Assembly: GCA_902826615.1 (NCBI GenBank)
Contig: CADEFN010000001.1
Location: forward strand, 434,001 to 498,000
Reading direction: 5' to 3'
DNA: 64,000 nt
Source: an uncultured Gemmatimonadota bacterium
GTDB lineage: Bacteria > Gemmatimonadota > Gemmatimonadetes > Gemmatimonadales > Gemmatimonadaceae
This document shows positions 44,485-54,200 of the stretch, piece by piece (the stretch's first letter is position 1; each line of letters begins with the position of its first letter). The notes beneath the pieces were generated by a model. The model worked only from the letters and a program-made list of their open reading frames with translations, searched no databases and was not told where the DNA came from. The translations under genes and the position numbers were made by a program.

Positions 44485-47292
44485 CTAGTCGTCCGATTCG
44501 CGCGCGAGCCGGACGCCCCGTTCATCGCGCACCAGCGTCAGCTCCTCGTTGAGCGAAACACCTAACGATGGCGGCCCCTCACTCATGGGCATCGCGGCAT
44601 GCGCGCCCGAACTGTAGGGGGTGGCCGCTTCGGGTGCGGCGCCTTCGGCCTTGAAGTGCACCACCTGCTTCCAGCTGCGGGCCAGCGAGTCGGCAAACAA
44701 GAGGAGAATGTCGCCCCGCCTCGCCATGGCGAGACCGGCATGCATCGCTTCCTGTTCGTCGGGGATGATGGTGATGCGGTCGGCCGGTGTCCCGGCGGCC
44801 AGCATGGCCTCGCGAATACGGTTGGGCACCTCATCGGGTGTGCGGCCCCGCAGGTCGTCGTCACGGCGGCAGATGTAGTGATCAAAGTGGCCCGCGGCGG
44901 CCGCCTGGCCAATCTCCACCAGATCTTCGTCGCGACGGTCGCCAGGACCGGCGACGACACAAATGCGGCGCCCCTTGGTCTCTAGACGGGCCACGAGCTG
45001 GCACACGGCGTTCACTGCAGCCGCATTGTGCCCGTAGTCCATGATCACCTTGAAGGGGTGTTCATCGAACACGTTGAGCCGACCTGGCGCCTGATAGAAC
45101 GACGTATGGAAGGTGCGCAGCCCGTTGCGGATGTCCTCGAGCTTCACTCCCATGCTGTACGCCATGGCCGCGGCGAACATGGCGTTCTGCACGTTGAAAG
45201 TGGCCTTTCCCTCGAGTGTTGCGGGGACCAGATGGGTCCAGAGCAGCGGGATGTGTGCTCCCTTGTCGTAGATGGTCATCATCTGGCCATTGATCCCACC
45301 CTCGAGCGCGATGGCACGTCCCCCGGCACGAATGTGCTCGCGGACGAGCTGGTGTTCGGGGTTGAGCGTCACGTAACAGACGTTTTTCGCGTCGGTGTAC
45401 GCTGCCATCTTGAGGCATCGCGGGTCATCGGCATTGAGTACTGCGGTATCACGCGCCACTTCGGCGATGATCCGTTTGACCTCGGCAAGATCATCGAGGG
45501 TGTTCACGCCGCGCATGCCCAGGTGGTCGCTTTGCACATTGAGCACGGCGCCGACGTCGACATGACGTACGCCCATGCCGGCGCGCAGCAGCCCACCGCG
45601 CGCCACTTCGAGCACCGCGACATCGACCGACGGATCGGCCAGCACCATACGAGCCGACACCGGGCCTGTCATATCACCACTCACCGTGCGCTGGCCGTTG
45701 ATGTAGACGCCGTCGGTGGAGGTGAGGCCCACGGTTTTGCCACACATCTTGTGAATGTGGGCGAGCATGCGGGCGGTGGTGGTCTTGCCGTTGGTCCCGG
45801 TGATCGCCGCAATGGGAATCCAGCTGGGGCTCCCCGGCGGGAAGAGCATGTCGATGGTGCGTCCGGCCACGTCGCGCGGCTTGCCATCGCTTGGGGCCAT
45901 GTGCATGCGATACCCAGGCGCCGCATTCACTTCACAGATCGCTCCACCGATGTCCTTGTACGACTGCGTGATGTCGGTGGTGAGAAAGTCGACACCTCCC
46001 ACATCGAGACCGATCGCCTTGATGGCACGCACCGCCATCTCGACGTTGTCGGGGTGCACTACATCGGTCACGTCCGACGCGGTGCCACCTGTGGAGAGGT
46101 TTGCCGTGAGGCGCAGGTACACCTTTTCACCGGCCGCCGGTACGGAGTCTTTGGTGTACCCCTTGTTCTCCATGAGGCGGGTGGCCTCGTGGTCGAGTTC
46201 GATGCGTGTGAGCACCTTTTCGTGCCCGATGCCGCGCCGAGGGTCGAGGTTCACTTCGTGGACGAGCTGCTCGATGCTGTGTGTGCCGTCGCCCACGACA
46301 TGTCCGGGCTCGCGACGTGACGCCGCGACCAGTTCGCCATTGATCACCAGCATGCGGTGGTCGTCGCCGGTGATGAAGCTTTCCACCAGCACCGAGCGGG
46401 AGTGTTCCTTGGCTTTGTGAAAGGCCACCCGCACCTGCTCGTCGTCCATCAGTCTGATGGAGACACCGCGCCCGTGATTGGCATTGTAGGGTTTGACCAC
46501 CACCGGGAATCCGATACGGCGCCCGGCCTGCACCGCACCATCCTCGCTCTGGATGAGGCGCTGCTGGGGCACCGGCAGACCTAACGAGCCAAGGATCTTG
46601 TTGGTCTCTTCCTTGTCACTGGCCAGTTCGACGGCGATGTGTGGTGTGCTGCTGGTGACCGTGGCCTGGATGCGCTTTTGATAGCGGCCGTAGCCGAGCT
46701 GGATGAGAGAGAACTGGTTGAGTCGAATCCAGGGGATGTCGCGTCGTTGCGCTTCGCGCACGAGCGAGGCCGTGGAGGGTCCAAGGGCGCGCCGCTGCGC
46801 ATACCGGATGAACTCGTCGCGGGCCGTGTCCCACTCCCACCCGGCGGAGTGCGTCTCTGGGCGAAGGTGGTCGGGGAGCAGCGAATGGATGAGTGACAGG
46901 GCGAGGTCAGCGGCCTCGTTGCCTACCTCGGCCTGCTCGTATTCAAAGACGACATCGTAGACACCAACTCGTCCTTCGATTTCACGAGTCTTGCCGAAGG
47001 TGACATCTTCGCCGGCGATGTTCTGGAGTTCGATGGCGACATGTTCGAGCACGTGCCCCAGCCAGGTGCCCTCGTCCTCGCGCATGCGGCGGATGAATCC
47101 ACCGGGGACCCCATAGGAACAGCCATGGTCTTCGAGCCCGGGGAGCCGCGAGAGGAGTGCGTCGACGAACCCCGATCCCAGCCGCATGGTGGGCCACTGC
47201 TCCAGTTCGCCCAGGTCGAGTTCGAGGCGAATGACTGGGAAGTGGGCGTAGATGGAGGGCCCGACAAAAACGCGACGGTCGAGGATGCGCAT
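44485..47292 (-). CDS. cphA: Cyanophycin synthetase
   Basis: 935 residues from ATG 47292 (MRILDRRVFVGPSIYAHFPV). Three parts of CphA are present: the N-domain with CSYGVPGGFIRRMREDEGTWLGHVLEHVAIELQNIAGED, a central ATP-grasp domain (about 215-470, VVVKPYNANHGRGVSI, GGVDFLTTDI, ICEVNAAPGYRMH) and a Mur ligase half (about 480-870, ITGTNGKTTTARM, LTSTDGVYINGQ, LEVARGGLLRAGMG, VIMDYGHNAAAV). It polymerises aspartate with arginine side chains into cyanophycin, a cytoplasmic nitrogen store. The C-terminal 60 residues are variable. It is the middle gene of cphB-cphA-Mur ligase. Confidence 0.96.
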   Translation of the reverse strand: MRILDRRVFVGPSIYAHFPVIRLELDLGELEQWPTMRLGSGFVDALLSRLPGLEDHGCSYGVPGGFIRRMREDEGTWLGHVLEHVAIELQNIAGEDVTFGKTREIEGRVGVYDVVFEYEQAEVGNEAADLALSLIHSLLPDHLRPETHSAGWEWDTARDEFIRYAQRRALGPSTASLVREAQRRDIPWIRLNQFSLIQLGYGRYQKRIQATVTSSTPHIAVELASDKEETNKILGSLGLPVPQQRLIQSEDGAVQAGRRIGFPVVVKPYNANHGRGVSIRLMDDEQVRVAFHKAKEHSRSVLVESFITGDDHRMLVINGELVAASRREPGHVVGDGTHSIEQLVHEVNLDPRRGIGHEKVLTRIELDHEATRLMENKGYTKDSVPAAGEKVYLRLTANLSTGGTASDVTDVVHPDNVEMAVRAIKAIGLDVGGVDFLTTDITQSYKDIGGAICEVNAAPGYRMHMAPSDGKPRDVAGRTIDMLFPPGSPSWIPIAAITGTNGKTTTARMLAHIHKMCGKTVGLTSTDGVYINGQRTVSGDMTGPVSARMVLADPSVDVAVLEVARGGLLRAGMGVRHVDVGAVLNVQSDHLGMRGVNTLDDLAEVKRIIAEVARDTAVLNADDPRCLKMAAYTDAKNVCYVTLNPEHQLVREHIRAGGRAIALEGGINGQMMTIYDKGAHIPLLWTHLVPATLEGKATFNVQNAMFAAAMAYSMGVKLEDIRNGLRTFHTSFYQAPGRLNVFDEHPFKVIMDYGHNAAAVNAVCQLVARLETKGRRICVVAGPGDRRDEDLVEIGQAAAAGHFDHYICRRDDDLRGRTPDEVPNRIREAMLAAGTPADRITIIPDEQEAMHAGLAMARRGDILLLFADSLARSWKQVVHFKAEGAAPEAATPYSSGAHAAMPMSEGPPSLGVSLNEELTLVRDERGVRLARESDD

Positions 47293-47399
47293 GAGACTTG
47301 GGGGGTGACGCGGGGCCGCGAACGTAGCGCGGGCGGGCAAGGGAGGCAACGAAGGGCAGGGCGCGGTACGGGCGTGTGTTGCCCGATGGTGCGTCCTGC

Positions 47400-48218
47400 C
47401 TACCTCACTCCCGCCGCCACGGCGCTGCGCGTATGCAGGTTGAACGTCGACCCATGGGTGAGCACATGGAGCCTCACGCCCACCAGCGACACCGGTTGCC
47501 CCCGGTCCGTGTGGTCCGCCGAGCTGAACTCCACACCACTGGGGTCGATGCAGGTAATGCCACCCGACCCATGGATGTCGATGACATCGTCGGGACCGAT
47601 GAAGGCGGCGGTGTCTTCGTCGAGGCCGAGCCCGACCGCAAAGGGATTGAGCGAGAGCGCCATGAGGAGTCGCCCGAGCCGATCACGCTGACGGAAGTGC
47701 TGATCAATCACCACCCGGTTAGTGAGCCCGAGGCCGGGCGCGAGGGTGACCATCCCCACCCGTGGGGTTGGCCCTTCCTCGCCGAAGGCAATCATGTGCT
47801 CCGACAGGAAGGCTGCACCCGCCGAGGTGCCCGCCACATGCTGGCCCATCGCATTCTGGCGGCGGAGGAGCTTGGCGATGGGTGTGCCGCCTAACGTGGT
47901 GGAGAGCTTGAGCTGGCTTCCCCCGGTCATGAACACGCCATCGGCCTGCTCGAGGATTTCCAGGTAGTCGCTGTCGTCGCAATCCGATCGACGGTCGACG
48001 TTGAGGGCCTTCACTTCACCGGCACCAAGCGAGCGAAAGAGTCGCTCGTACTCAGCCCCCGTGTTGGGATCGGCCGAGGCCGTGGGGAGCACCGCGATGC
48101 GGCCGTCGCGTCCCCCGCAGAGGGTGACAAAACGTCGCAGGATGTCGGAATCCCCGATCTTGCCACCGATCGGGATGATGTAGCCTCGTGATGCGTTGGC
48201 AGGGACGCGCGACGGCAT
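47400..48218 (-). CDS. cphB: Cyanophycinase
   Basis: 272 residues. Typical CphB features: GYIIPIGGKIGDSDILRRFV at the start, GVFMTGGSQLKL, the nucleophile elbow GTSAGAAFLSEHMI with Ser132, then GMVTLAPGLGLTNRVVIDQHFRQRDRLGRL, and GLGLDEDTA. It is a serine exopeptidase (S51) that cuts cyanophycin into beta-Asp-Arg dipeptides. It is cytoplasmic here, as no signal is visible. It leads the operon; cphA follows 107 bases later. Confidence 0.96.
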   Translation of the reverse strand: MPSRVPANASRGYIIPIGGKIGDSDILRRFVTLCGGRDGRIAVLPTASADPNTGAEYERLFRSLGAGEVKALNVDRRSDCDDSDYLEILEQADGVFMTGGSQLKLSTTLGGTPIAKLLRRQNAMGQHVAGTSAGAAFLSEHMIAFGEEGPTPRVGMVTLAPGLGLTNRVVIDQHFRQRDRLGRLLMALSLNPFAVGLGLDEDTAAFIGPDDVIDIHGSGGITCIDPSGVEFSSADHTDRGQPVSLVGVRLHVLTHGSTFNLHTRSAVAAGVR

Positions 48219-48344
48219 ACCGGGGGTGCCTCATGGGGGGAGGAACGTCTCCGCAAAGTAGGGAGAACGGGAGGAGAGGAAAAGGGACGTCACTCTGTCC
48301 CGTCACTACGTCCTATCTGTTGCCCGCGACTCCGCACTCCAGTC

Positions 48345-49652
48345 TTGTCCGCAGAACCACGAGGCCCAGAGGACTCCCTGTCAGACTCCGCGCACCAATC
48401 CCCCGAATCGTCGTCATTCAAGGCTGAGCAGCATACCCCGCTGCATCTGGCCGCTATCACCACAGGCGGGCGCTACCGTGTGTGTGTGCTGGTGGGCACA
48501 CGGGCCGAAGCCATCAAGCTCGCCCCCGTCATTCGCGAGCTCGAGCGTCACCGGCGTGCGGTGCAGACCATCGTGGTGACCACGGCTCAGCACCGGGAGA
48601 TGCTGGCCCAGGCGCTCGAGGCTTTTGGTATCACCCCGCAGGTGGACCTCGGCCTCATGACGACGCGGGCAGCCCTGGCCGACTTCACGTCGCGGGCATT
48701 GATGGCCATGACGAGCTGCTTTACGGAACTGCGGCCCGATCTGGTCATGGTGCAGGGTGACAACTCCACTGTGCTCGCGGGAGCGCTGGCCGCTCACTAT
48801 CTGGGCATTCCGGTCGCGCATGTGGAAGCGGGGGTGCGTTCATCCAATCTCCGCAATCCATTCCCCGAGGAGCTCAACCGTCGCATGGCCGCGGTGGTGG
48901 CCGACCTGCACTTTGCCCCCACACAACGCGCCGCCGAGAACCTGCTGCGTGAGGGGGTGTCGCCCGAGAGCGTTGTGATGTGTGGCAACACAGTGGTAGA
49001 CGCGATGCGACTGACACCGCGCACCCCTGTCTTCGACGACCCACGGCTCAACCTGCTCCCGTGGATGAAACGCCGGGTGGTGTTGGTGACCATGCACCGG
49101 CGCGAGAGTGCCGGCGACCCACTCGCCAATGTCTGCCGCGCCATTGCCGAGCTGGTGACCATGCATGGCGACCTGCATGTCGTCATCCCCATGCACCTCG
49201 ATCCGCGGGTGCGTGACGTGGTCCGCGAAGAACTCGAGGGTATCCCGCGAGTGGAGCTACTCGACCCGCTCTGCTATGCGGACATGCTCGAGGTACTGCG
49301 TCGCGCCGAGTATGCGATGACGGACTCGGGGAGTGTGACCGAGGAGTGTGCCGCACTGATGAAGCCTGTGCTCATCCTGCGCAAACACACCGATCGTCCC
49401 GAGGTGATCGAGTCGGGCTTCGGCCGCCTCATCGGAACGGAGACACTGCGAGTGGTCGAGGCGGCCACACGCTTGCTCGACGATGCACGGGAACTCGCGC
49501 GCATGTCGGAGGGCGATTCTCCCTATGGTGATGGTCTTGCTGCGGTGCGCATTGTGCAGACGGTGATGTCGCGTGCGCCGCGTCATGCCGGTGGTGCCCC
49601 GGTTGCCGAGGGCCCGGCGATACTTCCGCCACGCCGCGCCATCGAGCGCTGA
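48345..49652 (+). CDS. wecB: UDP-N-acetylglucosamine 2-epimerase (non-hydrolysing)
   Basis: Core of the WecB/MnaA fold: VCVLVGTRAEAIKLAPVI (residues about 46-63), VTTAQHREMLAQALEAFGI, VMVQGDNSTVLAGALAAHYLGIPVAHVEAGVRS, PFPEELNRRM, VVLVTMHRRES, LLDPLCYADMLEVL, and DSGSVTEECAALMKPVLILRKHTDRPE. It interconverts UDP-GlcNAc and UDP-ManNAc for surface polysaccharide. The start is uncertain: TTG 48345 gives 435 residues with a 40-residue non-homologous lead; a GTG near 48480 would start at the fold itself. No other polysaccharide gene is adjacent. Confidence 0.92.
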   Translation: MSAEPRGPEDSLSDSAHQSPESSSFKAEQHTPLHLAAITTGGRYRVCVLVGTRAEAIKLAPVIRELERHRRAVQTIVVTTAQHREMLAQALEAFGITPQVDLGLMTTRAALADFTSRALMAMTSCFTELRPDLVMVQGDNSTVLAGALAAHYLGIPVAHVEAGVRSSNLRNPFPEELNRRMAAVVADLHFAPTQRAAENLLREGVSPESVVMCGNTVVDAMRLTPRTPVFDDPRLNLLPWMKRRVVLVTMHRRESAGDPLANVCRAIAELVTMHGDLHVVIPMHLDPRVRDVVREELEGIPRVELLDPLCYADMLEVLRRAEYAMTDSGSVTEECAALMKPVLILRKHTDRPEVIESGFGRLIGTETLRVVEAATRLLDDARELARMSEGDSPYGDGLAAVRIVQTVMSRAPRHAGGAPVAEGPAILPPRRAIER

Positions 49653-49679
49653 ATCGCGATCGGCACATCCTGAAAACGG

Positions 49680-49715
49680 TGCGGCACCAGGATCCCCGGA
49701 GATCCTGGTGCCGCA
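49680..49715 (+). terminator. Intrinsic terminator-like hairpin after wecB
   Basis: A perfect 15-base stem TGCGGCACCAGGATC / GATCCTGGTGCCGCA with a 6-base loop. The nearest T-run is on the other strand (gaaaacgg at 49672-49679), so it is better as a minus-strand or processing hairpin than a classic terminator. Confidence 0.6.
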
Positions 49716-50018
49716 GCGAAACATCAACAAGCGCAAGACACGCTCGCCGGACCAGAAAGTACACACGTCATGTGAATTGCGAAAGTAGAAAGTCGCATTT
49801 ACAGACGAATTGGTGGCGGGGCGTTCAGCGAGATCCGCACGTGTGTGCGCATGTGAATGCGGGTGACGGCGTCCCCGCCGAGGTACGCCCACCCGTCCCC
49901 ACTCGGGGACACGAGACACGCTTTCCCTGCCTAGCAGCCGTGGCACAATTCCTTCCTTCAAGCCTGGTACCGGCGCTCACACGAGAGCCGGAACATGGGA
50001 ACCGAGGAGGAACCATCC
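49716..50018. other. Intergenic region upstream of the two-domain exported protein
   Basis: The first 100 bases are lower in GC than the surroundings and should hold the promoter; TTGCGA-N15-TTTACA (49776-49802) is the best pair I found, with a poor match. Closer to the gene are short hairpins (GTCCCC/GGGGAC at 49895-49910). The ribosome site GAGGAGG is at 50004-50010. Confidence 0.35.
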
Positions 50019-50843
50019 ATGCTACGTCACCTGTCAGTTGCTGCCTGCGCCCTCGCTATCACTGCGGCCGATGCACATGCCTGGGAGCGGAATTACACCC
50101 TGCGCGGCTCGGGGTGGTTTGACGGCGAGAACACGCGATTCGGCCGCTTGACCATGCGCGAGGCCCGTCTCACGCTGCGAGAGAATGGAGAGTTTGCGGT
50201 GACCCTCTTCGTGCGCAACGAGCGCTACCTCCTGCGTGGTCGCTGGGATCGCCGCGGTCGTGGCAACGTGGACCGCATTGATCTGCGCGATGCCTTTGGC
50301 CGTCGTGCCTCGGGCAGCGGCACCCTGCAGTACGGCTTCGATGGCGATCACCCCGAGCGCTTGTCACTGCGTGGTCGCACCTCGGAGGGGACCTTCATGG
50401 CGGAGATTCGCGATGAGGAATGGTTCGATCGCGGGAACCGTGACCGCGACAACCGTGATCGCGACGATCGCGACCGCCGGGACCGTGATCGTGACCGCAA
50501 TGACAATGACTGGGGATGGGGTGGTTCATTTGACGCCACGGAGCGCGGCAATGGCTGGTTGCGTCAGGACGTTGGACCCGAGCAGTCGTATGACCGCATT
50601 CGTGTGCGACTCGAGGGCAATCGCAATGCGACGATCGTACTCGAGGGGCGTCGTCAGTCACTGCAGCTGCGTGGCCGATGGACACAGGACCGCGACAACG
50701 ATGTGCGTATCGAACTCACCAGCGTGAATGAGGTGGCCGCCCGGGGCCGACTCGACCTTCGCCGCAACCGCGGGAACGTCGAGCGTCTCGATGGCAACGG
50801 CCGAACGGAGATGGGCCGCTTTGAGGTACGCTTCGAGCGATAG
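50019..50843 (+). CDS. Exported protein with two similar domains and an Arg/Asp/Asn linker
   Basis: ATG 50019 follows GAGGAGG by 8 bases. 274 residues: signal peptide (LSVAACALAITAADAHA), an N-terminal beta domain (about 28-138; LTMREARLTLRENGEFAVTLFVRNERYLLRGRWDRRGRG), a charged linker of D/R/N repeats (about 142-170), and a C-terminal beta domain (about 175-274) with the same plan: IRVRLEGNRNATIVLEGRRQSLQLRGRWTQDRDND. Both domains share the L-R-G-R-W signature and so appear duplicated. Function unknown; a periplasmic or secreted role is likely. Confidence 0.65.
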   Translation: MLRHLSVAACALAITAADAHAWERNYTLRGSGWFDGENTRFGRLTMREARLTLRENGEFAVTLFVRNERYLLRGRWDRRGRGNVDRIDLRDAFGRRASGSGTLQYGFDGDHPERLSLRGRTSEGTFMAEIRDEEWFDRGNRDRDNRDRDDRDRRDRDRDRNDNDWGWGGSFDATERGNGWLRQDVGPEQSYDRIRVRLEGNRNATIVLEGRRQSLQLRGRWTQDRDNDVRIELTSVNEVAARGRLDLRRNRGNVERLDGNGRTEMGRFEVRFER

Positions 50844-50865
50844 GGCTCGCGCCGGCGGGTCTGGC

Positions 50866-50903
50866 GGGGAGAACTTCCAGCGTGACATGCTGGAGTTCTC
50901 CCC
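50866..50903 (+). terminator. Terminator of the two-domain protein gene
   Basis: Long stem GGGGAGAACTTCCAGC / GCTGGAGTTCTCCCC with one bulged T and loop GTGACAT, followed by CCTCTTGTTTGT. Confidence 0.75.
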
Positions 50904-50918
50904 CTCTTGTTTGTGCCA

Positions 50919-51231
50919 ATGCTTGCCCCACTTGCAATCGCCCTGCAGCTCACGGCCATCACCAACGTCACCGTCATCGATCCCACGAGCGGGCGAGAGC
51001 TGGCCGATCAGACGGTGGTGATCCGTGGGCGACGCATCGGGCAGGTCGGTCCAGCACGCTCGACCGAGGTCCCTGCGGGCGCCGTCGTGGTCGAAGGCAG
51101 GGGGCGGTTTGTCATTCCGGGGTTGTGGGATCGCCAATACCCGCCGCATTCACGCCGTGGTGGCCAACGGCCGCCTCTTCGCACGCGGCGCGCTGGATGC
51201 ACTCATCGAGGGAGCCAGAGTGCGGCGTTAG
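50919..51231 (+). pseudogene. Amidohydrolase remnant with internal deletion
   Basis: The first 69 codons read as the start of an imidazolonepropionase-type amidohydrolase: ITNVTVIDPTSGRELADQTVVIRGRRIGQVGP then VEGRGRFVIPGLWD, ending just before the metal-site HxH should appear. Then the same strand, in another frame, reads IANTRRIHAVVANGRLFARGALDAL and stops at 51231, which is the usual C-terminus of the same family. Junction at about 51126-51133. About 1 kb (the whole catalytic barrel) is missing and the frames do not match, so this is a fossil of a deletion, not a gene. It lies between two healthy genes and overlaps the end of the 1162-residue protein gene by 4 bases. Confidence 0.85.
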
Positions 51232-54200
51232 AGCTTGGCGACGGCCTTCACCACGGGGTCGGCCCAGGAGAAGAGGAAACTCCTGATGGTTGGGAACTCG
51301 GAGCTGAGCAGCACCAGCAATGGAATGGCCCCGAAGACCATCAGGTTGAGCACAAATGACGTGTCCCATGTGACCTTGCCGGGCGTGGTGCGCGTAATGC
51401 GGCTCAGCACGTCGTTGCGGCTCATGCGGGTCATCACAAAGAAGAGCGCCACGACGGCGGCAATCACCAGACCGATAAAGCCGCCCTTGATCATCCCTTG
51501 TGGCTGGAACACGTACGACGAGAGTCCCACCACGGAAAGCAGCAGGGTGATGAGCAGGAAAAGGGCGAGACGTCGCAGGTTGAGCAGGATGCGCTCGACA
51601 TGCACAAAGACGCCAAGTGCGACAAACTCTTCGGCCGCACGCAAGGCGGCGATGAGCCTGGTGTCGGTCCCCGCGGTCTCGGTGAGTTCTCCCTTTTCGT
51701 TGAGTCGAGAGCCTGCTGCTCTCCAGCCGTGGATCATGCCGCGAGCGGTGCGCACGAGCCGTTGCGCCGACGCCGGGAGTTCCACGTCGTCCGTCCGGAG
51801 CACGGTACCCAAGGCCTTCGCGGGCGCCAACGCCGCGTCGTCCAGGCAAGCCTTGCTGGCCGCGTCCACGTGTTGCCACAGCTCGTCTGGCGCGGAGCTA
51901 TCGGTGTCGCCGGCAAGGCCGATGAATCCGATGGGTGTGTTCCCAACGACAGATTGCGGCAGCCGGCCGAAGGCGTGCACCAGGGGGAGCTCCGCCACAA
52001 TCATCAGGAGCCGTTCGAGTGATCGCCAGGTGGCGACCAACCGGTAAATCGCCCAGCTCACGGTCGTGACCAGTCCCAGAAAGCCGAGTGCCAGTGTGCC
52101 CCCAACCAGGAAACGCCCGGCGATCACACCACTTGTCAGACGCTCCATGGTGGGATTGGAGCGCACAAGGAAGGCGGCGGTCGCAAACAGGATGACCACG
52201 GCCATTCCCTTCGTGAGCCCATCGGGGAGGAACCACTGGAGCACACGGCGACCGGTGAGCAGCTCGCTCCGAAGCCGTTCCATGCGCGCTTCAGCGGTCT
52301 CCGGATTGGAGGTGAGGGCATCGACCGCCGATTCCAGGATCTGCGTGTGTTCGAGTTCCTTGGTCTGCTGCAGCTGCCACCAGGTCCAGATAGTGAACGC
52401 AACGCCGAACACCGAAATCAGCGGCAGCGGCGTGACGCCGCTGAAGAAGTCGCTCACCCGCGCCAGTAGCAGGGTGCTCTCGCTTCCCCCGAACACCACG
52501 TGCCACGCCAGCGTGGCCACATATCCGGTGGAGGCAATGAAGTAGAGCACGGAGAAGGTCGTGATCACTCCCACGGCAAGCCGTCCGCTTGGTCGCAGGT
52601 GCTCGTCGGGTGTCTCGGGGACATTTTTCCCTCTCGACTCGAGGACGTCGGCGAGATAGGAGAGCACCAGGCGAGCGCCCACGATAAAACTCCACAGCGT
52701 CAATGCAATGGCGGCGTAGGTGGGCAGGGTGAGTGGGTGCCCCAGTTCGGGATACGGACTCCGGAGCATGTGCCGCGCTTCCACGCCAACCGCAAAGGGA
52801 AAGACCGTGCTGGCCACCGACCAGAAGAGGAGCCCGACGTAAAAGCGCTGACGTGGAGTGGTGGGTGGGGTGAGCCCGATCGACGACAGCGGCATGGGAA
52901 ACCAGACTCGGTGCCCCCTCACCTTGAGCAGGAGGAGTGCGAGGAGAACCGCGCAGCTCAGGATCCAGCCGAGGGTGAAGAGACGCCGGCCGTCGATGAA
53001 CTGCGCCAGGCCCAAACGTCTGGAAGCAGGCGTCGCCCGCGGCGCCCCGGTGGCGGGCACAAGGTAGTCGCGCCAGGCCGTGGGGGCACTGTCGGTACGC
53101 ACCGGAAAAAAGGTCCCGCGCCCCACCGTGCTCACCCACACCGGCGGGATGCCACCACCTGCGCTGGCGGGGGGTGCGTACTCCAGCATTGGCTGTTTGG
53201 CGTCGATCAGAGCGAGGGTCGCGTTGTAAATCCCGAGCGCGGCATCATTCGGGAATGCCATCAGGTTGTTTTCGGCGTCGCCTCTCCGGCTCGTCCAGTA
53301 CTGATTGTCGAGCACGAGGGGGTAGGTGGTCATCACCATCATGCCCTGCAGCGCCTGGAGGTACTCGGGGCGCAGAAAAAGGGCATTGTTTTCGTAGGTG
53401 AAGAGCACCACGTCGCGCAGCCGGCGCCGGAGTTCGCGGGCGAGCATGAGCTTGTCACGCACATCGGTCGCCTTGATGACCACCGCCCGAATGTCATGGG
53501 CCCGGAGCTGCTGCATGGCATTGTCCATCACCACGTCGAGCGTTGGCACGGTGAGGCGCGAGACAACGGGCGGTGACTCACGGGGTTTCGCCGACTCATC
53601 GAGGGAAAGCCTGGTCCGCGGTCCTTCACCCAGTCCGAGCAGTGGTGACTGCTCCAGTGGTCGCGAGGTGCGGTCGAACTCGCTGCGCAGGCTCGCGATG
53701 TTGAGCGGGAACGAAATCGTGAGGTAGCCGCGACCGGCGTGTGAGGTGCTGTCGGCTCCGTATTGGGTAGCCGACTCCGACAACACCGCCACCTGGTCGT
53801 GTGTATACCCCAGATCGTCGATCACATGGTCGAAGGCCGTGGACATGGCCTCGTCCGAGTGGACGGTAGAGCCAAACGAAATACAGCTCCTGAGTGTGTC
53901 CGCGGTGCGCGGACAGATGGCGTCGCGCGTGAGTGTCTGGCGATTGCCGTACGACGTGGCGGAGCCGGTCACGACGCGGACCACGCGCGCCTGCTGCTCG
54001 GCGCGGGCGCGGTCCAGCACAAATCGCAGGGAACGCGCCGAGCCGCTGAAAATCGGCCCCGCGATCAGGAGTGAATCGGCATGCCCCGCGGGGAGATACA
54101 GCGTGCTGTCGGGATACGAACGCAGCGACCGGCGCTCGGCCAGCGCGGCGGCGAGTGCGCCCTGATGGACGCCGGAGGTTGGAACCTCGGGGACCAGGTA

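Noticed and set aside
45028-46320. Open frame of 430 codons antisense to cphA
   Set aside because: Shadow of a certain gene in a high-GC genome; composition is not protein-like.
52500-53576. Open frame of 358 codons antisense to the 1162-residue protein
   Set aside because: Composition is typical of a shadow frame, and the minus-strand gene has clear signal and membrane helices.
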